Under the pieces are notes generated by a model that did no database searches, was not told the DNA's origin, and saw nothing but the letters and a program-made list of their open reading frames with translations. Of a stretch of DNA of 64,000 nucleotides, positions 32,129-40,218 are shown piece after piece. The stretch lies in contig UQZJ01000005.1 of assembly GCA_900545495.1 (NCBI GenBank), positions 62,001 through 126,000 on the forward strand. Reading direction: 5' to 3'. Both the position numbers and the translations under genes were made by a program. Origin of the DNA: an uncultured Eubacteriales bacterium (GTDB lineage Bacteria; Bacillota; Clostridia; Oscillospirales; Oscillospiraceae). Each line of letters starts with the position of its first letter. The first letter of the stretch is position 1.

Positions 32129-33349
32129 TTATCCTGCCAGCAGCGTCTCCAGCCGCCGGCGGATGAGGGCGATAAGCCGGTCGTTGTCCGGCATCTCCTT
32201 CAGCTCCGCCGGGTCGCACAGGGGCGCCAGATCCTCGGAGAGATACCCCTCCTCGAACACGTCCAGTCCCGCCTGATAGAGGCAGTCGGCAAAATGCACC
32301 AGCGCGGCGCTGCCATCCAGCTCGCCCCGCTTCTTCAGGGCGCCGGACCACGCAGCCATCGTCGCCAGCGGGTTGGTGGACACCTTTTCCCCCTTGCGCC
32401 AGCGGTAGAAATGGTCGGTGACCGTGCCGTGGGCGGCCTCGTACTCGAAATTGCCGTCCGGCGACACCAGCACGCTGGTCATCATGGGCAGCGAGCCGGA
32501 GGCGGCGGCAATGAGGTCGCTCATCACATCGCCGTCGTAGTTCTTGCAAGCCCAGATGATACCGCCGGAGGAGCGGATGACCTTGGCGGCCACATCGTCG
32601 ATGAGGGCGTAGCGATAATGGAGACCCGCCTGCTCAAAGGCGGCGCGGTACTCCTCGTCGAACACCTTCTGGAACAGCAGCTTGAACGTCTGGTCGTAGT
32701 CCTTGGAGATGGTGTCCTTGGAGGAGAACCAGACATCCTGCTTCACGTCCAGCGCGTAGGCGAAGCAGCAGCGGGCGAAGGACAGGATGGAGTCGTCCCG
32801 GTTGTGCATGGCCTGCAACACGCCGGGGCCGGTGAAGTCGTAGACCGTCTGGCGGCTCAGCTCCGCACCGTGGTCGTCGGTGAACACCAGCTCTGCCTTG
32901 CCGGGGCCGGGAACGCGGTACTCCACCGCCTTGTACACGTCGCCGTAGGCGTGGCGGGCGATGGTGATAGGCTTTTTCCAGCAGGTCACCACCGGCTTCA
33001 CGCGGGAGATGAGGATAGGGGCGCGGAACACCGTGCCGTCCAGCGCCGCACGGATGGTTGCGTTGGGGGACTTCCACAGCTGCTTGAGGCCGTACTCCTC
33101 CTGCCGCTGGTAGTTGGGGGTGATGGTGGCGCACTTCACGCCCACATGGAGGCGCTTGATGGCCTCCGCCGCCTGCCGGGTCACGGCGTCCTCCGTCTTG
33201 TCCCGGTTGGGCAGCGACAGGTCGTAATACTCGGTGTTCAGCTCCACAAAGGGCGTTATCAGCTGATCCTTTATCATTCCCCACAGGATGTGGGTCATCT
33301 CATCGCCGTCCAGCTCGGCGATGGGGACAGGCATTTTGATCTTTTCCAT
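32129..33349 (-). CDS. icd: NADP-dependent isocitrate dehydrogenase
   Basis: A 406-residue enzyme that oxidatively decarboxylates isocitrate to 2-oxoglutarate. It belongs to the eukaryote-like type II homodimeric group. AELDGDEMTHILWGMIKDQL at the N-terminus, SPNATIRAALDGTVFRAPI near residue 95, YKAVEYRVPGPGKAEL, CKNYDGDVMSDLIAAASGSL near 270 and EYEAAHGTVTDHFYRWRKGE near 305 are diagnostic; the last block and the GTVTDHF region set NADP preference by family analogy. ATG 33349 has AGGAGGTAACG and lies 2 nt after the acn stop. Longer in-frame readings through acn are spurious. It forms an operon with the aconitase gene and is divergent from gltA. Confidence 0.96.
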   Translation of the reverse strand: MEKIKMPVPIAELDGDEMTHILWGMIKDQLITPFVELNTEYYDLSLPNRDKTEDAVTRQAAEAIKRLHVGVKCATITPNYQRQEEYGLKQLWKSPNATIRAALDGTVFRAPILISRVKPVVTCWKKPITIARHAYGDVYKAVEYRVPGPGKAELVFTDDHGAELSRQTVYDFTGPGVLQAMHNRDDSILSFARCCFAYALDVKQDVWFSSKDTISKDYDQTFKLLFQKVFDEEYRAAFEQAGLHYRYALIDDVAAKVIRSSGGIIWACKNYDGDVMSDLIAAASGSLPMMTSVLVSPDGNFEYEAAHGTVTDHFYRWRKGEKVSTNPLATMAAWSGALKKRGELDGSAALVHFADCLYQAGLDVFEEGYLSEDLAPLCDPAELKEMPDNDRLIALIRRRLETLLAG

Positions 33350-33351
33350 CG

Positions 33352-35595
33352 TTACCTCCTGTTCTGCGCGGCGTAGTGGTTCATGAGGCAGCCGGTGAGC
33401 AGCAGCTCCCGCTCCTCCGCGTTGGTGTTCTTCAGGTACAGCGTCAGCGCCTGCGTCTGTCCGGCGTGGACGAGGACGGCGGGGAATTCCTCGTCGCCTC
33501 GCGCCACCTTCTCCCGGACAGCGGGGACGAAGATGAAATCCCCCGGTACGGCGTCGAAGGGCGCGCCGTCCGCCAGCGTAAAGGGCAGCATACCCCAGTT
33601 GACGCAGTTGGAGCGGTAGCGCTTGGTGGCGAAGTCGTAGCAGATATTGGCGCAGCCCCCCAGCACCCGCTGGCAGGACGCCGCCTGCTCCCGGGCGGAG
33701 CCGTCGCCGGGCTTGTTGGCAAAGAGCACAGAGCCGATGTGCATACGGGACAGGGCGCTCTCCGGCAGGTTCAGCGCCGCCAGCACCGCTTGCAGCTCCG
33801 GCGTCACCGTACCGGCGGCACGGGCCGCCTCCAGCGTCTGCGTGGCCTTGGCGCGAGGCACATAGTCCGGGTCGCGGCGGGACAGGGCGAACTCCGCCAG
33901 CTTCATGGGGTTGGAGCGGTAGGAGGACGTCTCGCCGGAGGGGATCAGCTCGTCGGTGGTGGTCACCTCGTCCCGCAGGACGGAGGCCACCTGCATGAGA
34001 AGATCGTCGGACAGGGCGGGAATGGCGGGCCACTCGGCAATATTGGGGCCGTACTTCAAGGGCGCATCCGGCTGCGCCTTGCCGAAGCCGAAGTAGACCC
34101 GGCGGTCGTACACCGCACGGTCGAACCGGCGCTGCACCGGCGCGGGCGGCGTGTAGTCCACGTCGGAGGCGGAGGTGAGGATGCCGTGGTTCCGCGCCGT
34201 GGCGGCGATGGAGCGGGCATCCATGAGGATCACGCCGGCAAGCTGACCGTCGGCGGGCTTGGAGCCCTCCCGGTTGGGGAAGTTGCGGGTGGTGTGACGG
34301 ATGGACAGCCCATTGTTGGCGGGTACATCCCCCGCGCCGAAGCAGGGGCCGCAGAAGCAGGGCTTGAACAGTGCGCCGGAGGCCAGCAGGGACTGCTGGA
34401 CGCCGTTTTCCATCAGCTCCAGATTGACGGGGACGGAGGGCGGATACACCGACAGGGAGAAATAGCCGCTGCCGGTGTCGTGGCCGTCCAGAATGGCGGC
34501 GGCCTCGGCGATGTTGTCGTACATACCGCCGGCACACCCGGCGATGACGCCCTGATCCACCACCAGCTTGCCGTCTACCAGCTTATCCGTCAGATGCAGG
34601 CCCGCCTTACCGCCGAACTGGGCGGCGGCGCGCTTCTCCACCTCCCGCAGGTGGTCGCCGGGGTCGTGGAGCAGCTCGCGGAGCGTCACCGCCTCGGAGG
34701 GGTGGAACGGCAGGGCGGCCATAGGCTCCATGCGGTCAAGGTCGATGGTGATCATGCCGTCGTAGTACGCGCCGTCCTGCGGGTGCAGGGCGGTGAAGGT
34801 CTCCGGACGGCCATGGAGGGCCAGATAGTCCGTCACGGCGCCGTCCGTCTCCCAGATGGAGCTGAGGCAGGCGGTCTCTGTGGTCATCACGTCGATGCCG
34901 ATGCGGTAGTCCATGGGTAGGCGGGACACGGCGGGGCCGGCAAATTCCAGCACCTTATTCTTCACGAAGCCGTTCTTGTACACCGCGCCGCACAGGGCGA
35001 TGGCCACGTCGTGGGGGCCGACGCCGCGGGGCGGCTGGCCGGTGAGCCACACCAGAATGACCTCCGGCGCGGCGATGTCGTAGGTGTTTTTCAGCAGCTG
35101 CTTGACGATCTCCGGGCCGCCCTCCCCCACGCCCATGGTACCCAGCGCACCGTAGCGTGTGTGGCTGTCGGAGCCCAGGATCATGCGGCCGCAGCCGCTC
35201 ATCATCTCCCGTGCGTACTGGTGGATCACCGCCTGATTGGCGGGGACGTAGTCGCCGCCGTACTTGATGGCGGCGGACAGGCCGAACACATGGTCGTCCT
35301 CGTTGATGGTGCCGCCCACGGCGCACAGGCTATTGTGGCAGTTGGTCAGCACATAGGGTACGGGAAACTCCGTCATGCCGCTGGCCTTGGCGGTCTGGAT
35401 CACGCCCACATAGGTGATATCGTGGGAGATGAGACTGTCAAAGGTCAGGTGCAGCAGGCCGTCCCCCGCCGGGGTATCGTGGCGGCGAAGGATCTGGTAG
35501 GCCATGGTCTTTTCCCGCGCCGCCGGTACGGCAGCCTCGGCAGGGGTGGGGACGCCGCCCTGTAGGGTGACGCCGCCGTGATGCAGTTGGATCAT
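33352..35595 (-). CDS. acn: Aconitase-family hydratase (probable aconitate hydratase)
   Basis: A 747-residue aconitase-superfamily protein, shorter than AcnA (~890). GSDSHTRYGALGTMGVGEGG near residue 142, GCAGGMYDNIAEAA near 305 and CFCGPCFGAGD near 355 provide the three [4Fe-4S] cysteine positions. The C-terminal swivel domain carries GSVLFANKPGDGSAREQAAS near 625 with the substrate-binding GSxREQA motif. The ATG has AAAGGAGCGTGACCAT upstream. Position next to icd and opposite gltA supports citrate-isocitrate isomerisation. Its divergence from canonical AcnA is the only reason for caution; a related hydratase specificity remains possible. Confidence 0.88.
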   Translation of the reverse strand: MIQLHHGGVTLQGGVPTPAEAAVPAAREKTMAYQILRRHDTPAGDGLLHLTFDSLISHDITYVGVIQTAKASGMTEFPVPYVLTNCHNSLCAVGGTINEDDHVFGLSAAIKYGGDYVPANQAVIHQYAREMMSGCGRMILGSDSHTRYGALGTMGVGEGGPEIVKQLLKNTYDIAAPEVILVWLTGQPPRGVGPHDVAIALCGAVYKNGFVKNKVLEFAGPAVSRLPMDYRIGIDVMTTETACLSSIWETDGAVTDYLALHGRPETFTALHPQDGAYYDGMITIDLDRMEPMAALPFHPSEAVTLRELLHDPGDHLREVEKRAAAQFGGKAGLHLTDKLVDGKLVVDQGVIAGCAGGMYDNIAEAAAILDGHDTGSGYFSLSVYPPSVPVNLELMENGVQQSLLASGALFKPCFCGPCFGAGDVPANNGLSIRHTTRNFPNREGSKPADGQLAGVILMDARSIAATARNHGILTSASDVDYTPPAPVQRRFDRAVYDRRVYFGFGKAQPDAPLKYGPNIAEWPAIPALSDDLLMQVASVLRDEVTTTDELIPSGETSSYRSNPMKLAEFALSRRDPDYVPRAKATQTLEAARAAGTVTPELQAVLAALNLPESALSRMHIGSVLFANKPGDGSAREQAASCQRVLGGCANICYDFATKRYRSNCVNWGMLPFTLADGAPFDAVPGDFIFVPAVREKVARGDEEFPAVLVHAGQTQALTLYLKNTNAEERELLLTGCLMNHYAAQNRR

Positions 35596-35646
35596 ATGGT
35601 CACGCTCCTTTTCGGAGAATTTTTACAGGTATATCCTATGGATACC

Positions 35647-35674
35647 AGTATAACAGATTTTTCCCGTATCGCAA
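35647..35674 (-). promoter_or_regulatory. Sigma-A promoter of acn-icd
   Basis: TTGCGA (35674-35669) and TATACT (35652-35647) are 16 nt apart on minus, ~50 nt before the acn start. The rest of the 274-bp acn/gltA gap is AT-rich and shows no other gene. Confidence 0.65.
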
Positions 35675-35788
35675 GCCCCAAAATGAAAGTGTGCGAATTT
35701 TTTATTGCATTTTATCCGTCTTATTTTGCCGCTTTCTCGTATTGCCAAGAAAGATTTCCGTCATTTATGAAATTTACTGTTTTTTAAC

Positions 35789-35817
35789 TTGCAAAACAAT
35801 CATTGCCGCGCTATAAT
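35789..35817 (+). promoter_or_regulatory. Sigma-A promoter of gltA
   Basis: TTGCAA (35789-35794) and TATAAT (35812-35817) are 17 nt apart. A short hairpin (CCCGCACC/GGTGCGGG, ~35838-35855) follows in the 5' leader just before the ribosome binding site. Confidence 0.75.
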
Positions 35818-35869
35818 CGGAGCAACAGGATAAAAGGCCCGCACCCGGTGCGGGGGAAAGGAATGCATC

Positions 35870-37258
35870 ATGGTCGAAAGAAACAACGGTATTCTGGAAC
35901 GCTATACAGGGCCGCTGAGCCGCCGTATTCAAGAGGAATACGCCATCGGAGAGGAGTTCTACCACGGCGAGGTCAAGAAGGGTCTGCGAAACAGCGACGG
36001 CACCGGCGTGCTGGTAGGCGTCACCAAGGTGGGCAGTGTGCAGGGCTACCTGCTGCAGGACGGCCAGCGGGTGCCTACCCCCGGCCGCCTGTACTACCGG
36101 GGCATCGAGCTGAACGACATCGTGGAGGCACACCGCAAGGCAGGTACCTTCGGCTTTGAGGAGGTGGCCTACCTGCTGCTGATGGGCTTCCTGCCCACCA
36201 AGGATGAGCTGGCGCGGTTCGACCGGATCATGAGTCAGGCGCGGAAGCTGCCGGAGGGCTTCACCGAGGGCATGATCATGCGTCACCCCAGCGAGAATGT
36301 GATGAATGAGCTGGCCCGCAGCGTACTGAGTCTGTACTCCTACGACCCCGACCCGGACGATACGTCCATCGCCAATCTGCTGCTGCAGTCTGTGAAGCTC
36401 ATCGGCTGCTTCCCCTCCATCGTGGCCAACTCCTACGCGGTGAAGCGCCACTATTTCCAGGGGGACTCCCTGCACATCCACTTCCCCGTTCCGGAGCTGT
36501 CCACGGCGGAGAACTTCCTGCGGATGATCCGGCCGGACACCAACTATACCGAGGAGGAGGCCCATCTGCTGGACATGATGCTCATGGTCCACGCAGAGCA
36601 CGGCGGCGGCAACAACTCCACCTTCGTGTGCCGCGCCATGTCCTCCAGCGGAACGGACACATACAGCGCCATCGCCGGGGCCGTCGGCTCTTTGAAGGGC
36701 CCGCTCCACGGCGGCGCTAACGCCAAGGTCATGGAGATGTTCCACTACATCAAGGAGAACGTAGACCCCCATGACGACGGCTCCATCCGGGATTATCTGA
36801 ACAAGCTGCTGGACAAGGAGGCGGGCGACCACTCCGGCAAGCTGTACGGCCTCGGTCACGCGGTATACACCATCTCCGACCCCCGCGCCGTGCTGCTGAA
36901 GAAGTACGCCCAGCATCTGGCGGAGATCAAGGGCTACGCCGAGGACTTCGCCCTTTTGCAGAAGGTGGAGGAGCTGGGCATCCCGCTGGTGCAGGAACGC
37001 CGCCACGACGACACGCCGCTGTGCGCCAACGTGGATATGTACTCCGGCTTGGTATACACCATGCTGGGCATCCCGCCGGATGTGTTCACGCCGCTGTTTG
37101 CCTCCGCCCGTATCGCGGGCTGGTGCGCCAACCGCATGGAGGAGCTGATCACCTGCCGCCGCATCATGCGTCCGGCGTATCGCGCCGTCACCATCCACGG
37201 GCATTACATCCCCATGGAGGAGCGGACGGCACACCTCACCGATGTTCCCAACGACTAA
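35870..37258 (+). CDS. gltA: Citrate synthase
   Basis: A 462-residue enzyme that condenses acetyl-CoA and oxaloacetate. GRLYYRGIELNDIVEAHR near residue 72 and FEEVAYLLLMGFLPTKDEL near 98 are the N-terminal blocks. LMVHAEHGGGNNSTFVCRAM near 240, LKGPLHGGANAKVMEMFHYI near 278 and YGLGHAVYTISDPRAVLLK near 325 hold the catalytic His residues, and the catalytic Asp lies later (PLCANVDMYSG). The length of ~460 matches the Clostridia subgroup. The ATG has GAAAGGAATGCATC. It is divergent from acn-icd; the three genes give the oxidative route to 2-oxoglutarate for glutamate, and proBA follows. Confidence 0.96.
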   Translation: MVERNNGILERYTGPLSRRIQEEYAIGEEFYHGEVKKGLRNSDGTGVLVGVTKVGSVQGYLLQDGQRVPTPGRLYYRGIELNDIVEAHRKAGTFGFEEVAYLLLMGFLPTKDELARFDRIMSQARKLPEGFTEGMIMRHPSENVMNELARSVLSLYSYDPDPDDTSIANLLLQSVKLIGCFPSIVANSYAVKRHYFQGDSLHIHFPVPELSTAENFLRMIRPDTNYTEEEAHLLDMMLMVHAEHGGGNNSTFVCRAMSSSGTDTYSAIAGAVGSLKGPLHGGANAKVMEMFHYIKENVDPHDDGSIRDYLNKLLDKEAGDHSGKLYGLGHAVYTISDPRAVLLKKYAQHLAEIKGYAEDFALLQKVEELGIPLVQERRHDDTPLCANVDMYSGLVYTMLGIPPDVFTPLFASARIAGWCANRMEELITCRRIMRPAYRAVTIHGHYIPMEERTAHLTDVPND

Positions 37259-37268
37259 CACTGCGCAG

Positions 37269-37308
37269 AAGGCTCCCGGCCAGTTGAACTGGCCGGGAGC
37301 CTTTTTTT
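37269..37308. terminator. Bidirectional terminator gltA / proA
   Basis: GGCTCCCGGCCAGTT pairs perfectly with AACTGGCCGGGAGCC around a 1-nt turn, with AA and T7 flanks, between converging gltA and proBA. Confidence 0.93.
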
Positions 37309-38564
37309 CAGCGGATCTGTCCGTCGCCGGTGACGACGTATTTGTAGGTGCTCAGCTCGTCCAGCCCCATGGGGCCGCGGGCATGGAGCTTCTGGGTGGA
37401 GATACCCATCTCGCAGCCCAGGCCGAACTCGCCGCCGTCGGTAAAGCGGGTGGACACGTTGACATACACGGCGGCGCTGTCCACCTGCCGGGTGAACTGC
37501 CGGGCAGCGGCGGCATCCTCCGTTACGATGCAGTCGCTGTGGTGGGTGGAGTGGGCGGCGATGTGGGCGATGGCGTCGTCCAGACTGTCCACCACCGCCA
37601 CAGCCAGAATGTAATCGAGAAATTCGGTGTCGAAGTCCGTATCCGCAGCAGGCGTGCCGTCGATGACGGCGGCGGCGCGGCGGTCAAGGCGCAGCTCCAC
37701 CGGCTGCTGCCCGGCGGCGATACGCGCGTCCACCAGCGCCCGGCGCAGCATGGGCAGGAACTTGTCCGCCACGGCGGCATGGACAAGGCAGACCTCCTCG
37801 GCGTTGCAGACGGAGGGACGGCTGGTCTTGGCGTTGGTGATGATCCGCACCGCCTTTTCCAGATCGGCGGCGGCGTCCACGTAGACATGGCAGATGCCGG
37901 TGCCCGTTTCGATGCAGGGAACGGCGGCGTTCTCTACACAGGCGCGGATCAGTCCCGCGCCGCCCCGGGGGATCAGCAGATCCACCAGCCCGCGAGCCTG
38001 CATGATGTCGTTGGCGCTCTGGTGGCTGGTATCCTCCACGATGTTGACGATGTCCGCATCGCCGCCGGCGGCGGTGATGCCGTCCTTCAACGCGCCCACG
38101 ATGGCGCGGCAGGAGCGGTAGGCCTCCCGCCCGCTGCGGAGCATACAGACATTGCCGCTTTTGACGGCCAGCGCCGCCGCGTCGGAGGTGACGTTGGGAC
38201 GGCTCTCATAGATGATGGCCACCAGTCCCAGCGGCACCTGTACCTTGGTGATGGTCATGCCGTTGGGGCGGGTGAACTGATCCAGCACGCGGCCGGTGTG
38301 GTCGGACAGCGCGGCGGCGGCGCGAACGCCGTCGGCCATGGCGCGGATGCGCCCCTCGTCCAGCCGCAGACGGTCCAGCATGACGGCAGAGATATGCCCC
38401 TGCGCGTCCGCCATATCCTGCCCGTTGGCGTCGAGGATGGCGGGGATGTGGGACTCCAGCGCGTCTGCCATGGCCAGCAGGAGGCGGTTTTTCTCCTCCT
38501 CACCGGCGGCGCTCAGTGCGGGCCACGCGGCCTTCGTCCGCTTCAAAAGCTCCATAGTGGTCAT
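37308..38564 (-). CDS. proA: Glutamate-5-semialdehyde dehydrogenase
   Basis: A 418-residue NADPH enzyme of the aldehyde dehydrogenase fold that reduces glutamyl-5-phosphate in proline synthesis. VPLGLVAIIYESRPNVTSDA near residue 108, GNVCMLRSGREAYRS, and LVDLLIPRGGAGLIRACVEN near 192 are family blocks. The catalytic Cys is in TSRPSVCNAEEVCLVH near 250. GGEFGLGCEMGISTQKLHAR near 380 is the C-terminal signature. Its start overlaps the proB stop by 4 nt (ATGA). Confidence 0.97.
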   Translation of the reverse strand: MTTMELLKRTKAAWPALSAAGEEEKNRLLLAMADALESHIPAILDANGQDMADAQGHISAVMLDRLRLDEGRIRAMADGVRAAAALSDHTGRVLDQFTRPNGMTITKVQVPLGLVAIIYESRPNVTSDAAALAVKSGNVCMLRSGREAYRSCRAIVGALKDGITAAGGDADIVNIVEDTSHQSANDIMQARGLVDLLIPRGGAGLIRACVENAAVPCIETGTGICHVYVDAAADLEKAVRIITNAKTSRPSVCNAEEVCLVHAAVADKFLPMLRRALVDARIAAGQQPVELRLDRRAAAVIDGTPAADTDFDTEFLDYILAVAVVDSLDDAIAHIAAHSTHHSDCIVTEDAAAARQFTRQVDSAAVYVNVSTRFTDGGEFGLGCEMGISTQKLHARGPMGLDELSTYKYVVTGDGQIR

Positions 38565-39337
38565 ATAACAGCCCTCCCTGTCAGAAATCTGGTACCCACG
38601 GGTCTGCCCTCGGCAATGTCGTACAGCACCTCCGGCTTGCTGCCGTTGGCGATGACCATTTCGCAGCCTGCGGCGGTGGCGATGGCGGCGGCGCGGAGCT
38701 TGGTGACCATGCCGCCGGTGCCGAGGCCGGTGCTGCTGTCCTCCGCCAGCGTGTAGAGGTCGTCGTCCACCCGCTCCACTACGGAGATCAGGTGGGCGTC
38801 GGCATGGCGGCGGGGGTCGCGGTCGTACAGGCCGTCGATGTCCGACAGCAGCACCAGCAGATCGGCGGAGATGGTAGCCGCCACCTCTGCGGACAGGGTA
38901 TCGTTGTCGCCGATGACGATCTCATCGGTGGAGACGGTGTCGTTCTCGTTGAGGACGGGCAGCGCGCCCAGCTCCAGCAGACGGCCCAGGGTGTTGTGGA
39001 AATTCTCCTTCCGGGCGCCGTCGGCAATATCCGGCGCAGTGATAAGCAGCTGTGCCACGGTGTGGTTATACTCCGTAAACAGCTTGTCGTAGATATACAT
39101 CAGCTCGCACTGTCCCACGGCGGCTGCCGCCTGCTTGGTGGGCATATCGGCGGGGCGCCCCGGCAGATTCAGCTTCCCCACGCCCATGCCGATGGCGCCG
39201 GAGGACACCAGAATGATCTGATGCCCCGCGTTTTTCAGGTCGCTGAGCACCTTGCACAGCCGCTCCATCCGCTGGATGTTCAAGCGCCCTGTGGCGTGGG
39301 CCAGTGTGGAGGTGCCCACCTTTACAACGATACGCAT
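38561..39337 (-). CDS. proB: Glutamate 5-kinase (short form, no PUA domain)
   Basis: A 258-residue amino acid kinase that phosphorylates the gamma carboxylate of glutamate, the committed step to proline. VVKVGTSTLAHATGRLN at the N-terminus, ILVSSGAIGMGVGKL near 43, PVLNENDTVSTDEI near 128, GDNDTLSAEVAATISADLLV near 145, and TGLGTGGMVTKLRAA near 205 are all present. It lacks the ~100-residue C-terminal PUA domain of E. coli ProB, as in many Firmicutes. First gene of proBA. Confidence 0.97.
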   Translation of the reverse strand: MRIVVKVGTSTLAHATGRLNIQRMERLCKVLSDLKNAGHQIILVSSGAIGMGVGKLNLPGRPADMPTKQAAAAVGQCELMYIYDKLFTEYNHTVAQLLITAPDIADGARKENFHNTLGRLLELGALPVLNENDTVSTDEIVIGDNDTLSAEVAATISADLLVLLSDIDGLYDRDPRRHADAHLISVVERVDDDLYTLAEDSSTGLGTGGMVTKLRAAAIATAAGCEMVIANGSKPEVLYDIAEGRPVGTRFLTGRAVI

Positions 39338-39381
39338 ACCATCTCTCCCTTTCGGCCCGTCCGGACCGTTGTTTTTTGCAC

Positions 39382-39410
39382 ATTATAGGGCAACACCTCT
39401 CAAATTGCAA
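39382..39410 (-). promoter_or_regulatory. Sigma-A promoter of proBA
   Basis: TTGCAA (39410-39405) and TATAAT (39387-39382) are 17 nt apart on minus, ~45 nt before the proB start. Confidence 0.8.
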
Positions 39411-39459
39411 GGGCTGGACGAGGGTAAATTGATGCGGTGTGCTTTTTTGCTTTACTGTG

Positions 39460-39487
39460 TTGCTTTTTGACGGAGATATGCTATAAT
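39460..39487 (+). promoter_or_regulatory. Promoter of the flavodoxin-like reductase gene
   Basis: TTGCTT (39460-39465) and TATAAT (39482-39487) are 16 nt apart, ~32 nt before the ATG at 39519. Confidence 0.6.
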
Positions 39488-39518
39488 CTGGCCAGAATAT
39501 CACCAAGGAGGTCTGTCT

Positions 39519-40139
39519 ATGAAGGCATTGCTCATCAACGGAAGTCCCCGCGAACGGGGCTGCACCTACACGGCGCTGTCCGAGCTGGCGCAGGCGCTGG
39601 AGGCCGAGGGCATCGAAACGGAGATCATACAGGCCGGCGCCCGCACCACCCACGGCTGCATCGCCTGCGGCAAGTGCCGCGAGACCGGCAAATGCGTGTT
39701 TGACGACGTGGTGAACGAGACCGCGCCCAAGCTGGCCCAGGCCGACGCGCTGGTCATCGGCGCGCCGGTGTACTACGCCTCCCCCGCCGGCGGCGCCATC
39801 TCCTTTATGGATCGGCTGTTTCACAGCACCGGCATCGACATGACCATGAAGGTAGGCGCGGCAGTGGTATCCTGCCGCCGAGGCGGCAACACCTCCAGCT
39901 TTGATGTGCTGAACAAGTATTTCACCATCGCCGGGATGCCCATCGCCAGCAGCCAGTACTGGAACATGGTATACGGCAACACACCGGAGGAGGTCCGCAA
40001 GGATTTGGAGGGGCTCCAGACCATGCGGACGCTGGGGCGGAACATGGCGTTTCTCATGAAGTCCATCGCGCTGGGCAAGGCACAGTACGGCCTGCCGGAG
40101 AAGGAAGCGTCCATCGTCACCAGCTTTCACCACGACTAA
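39519..40139 (+). CDS. NAD(P)H-dependent FMN reductase-like flavoprotein
   Basis: A 206-residue flavodoxin-fold protein. INGSPRERGCTYTALSEL at the N-terminus is the FMN phosphate-binding loop of the NADPH-dependent FMN reductase family. GCIACGKCRETGKC near residue 46 is a cysteine cluster common in the iron-sulfur flavoprotein-like subgroup, and VIGAPVYYASPAGGAISFMDRL near 78 is the isoalloxazine-side loop. Such proteins reduce FMN, quinones or other small acceptors; the natural substrate is unknown. AAGGAGGTCTGTCT precedes the ATG. It has its own promoter; the next gene, also a flavoprotein, has another. Confidence 0.9.
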   Translation: MKALLINGSPRERGCTYTALSELAQALEAEGIETEIIQAGARTTHGCIACGKCRETGKCVFDDVVNETAPKLAQADALVIGAPVYYASPAGGAISFMDRLFHSTGIDMTMKVGAAVVSCRRGGNTSSFDVLNKYFTIAGMPIASSQYWNMVYGNTPEEVRKDLEGLQTMRTLGRNMAFLMKSIALGKAQYGLPEKEASIVTSFHHD

Positions 40140-40153
40140 AGTAAAAAACAGGG

Positions 40154-40181
40154 TTGCTTTTTTCCGCCGAGAGAGTAAAAT
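40154..40181 (+). promoter_or_regulatory. Promoter of the alpha-hydroxy-acid oxidoreductase gene
   Basis: TTGCTT (40154-40159) and TAAAAT (40176-40181) are 16 nt apart, ~38 nt before the ATG. Confidence 0.55.
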
Positions 40182-40218
40182 GTCGGTACGCATTGCTGAA
40201 TAACGGAGGTACATATTC

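Noticed and set aside
33350..34537. A longer reading frame joined to icd, extending through acn
   Set aside because: The extension is Arg/Gly/Pro-rich shadow sequence of acn; ATG 33349 has AGGAGG and the IDH N-terminus.
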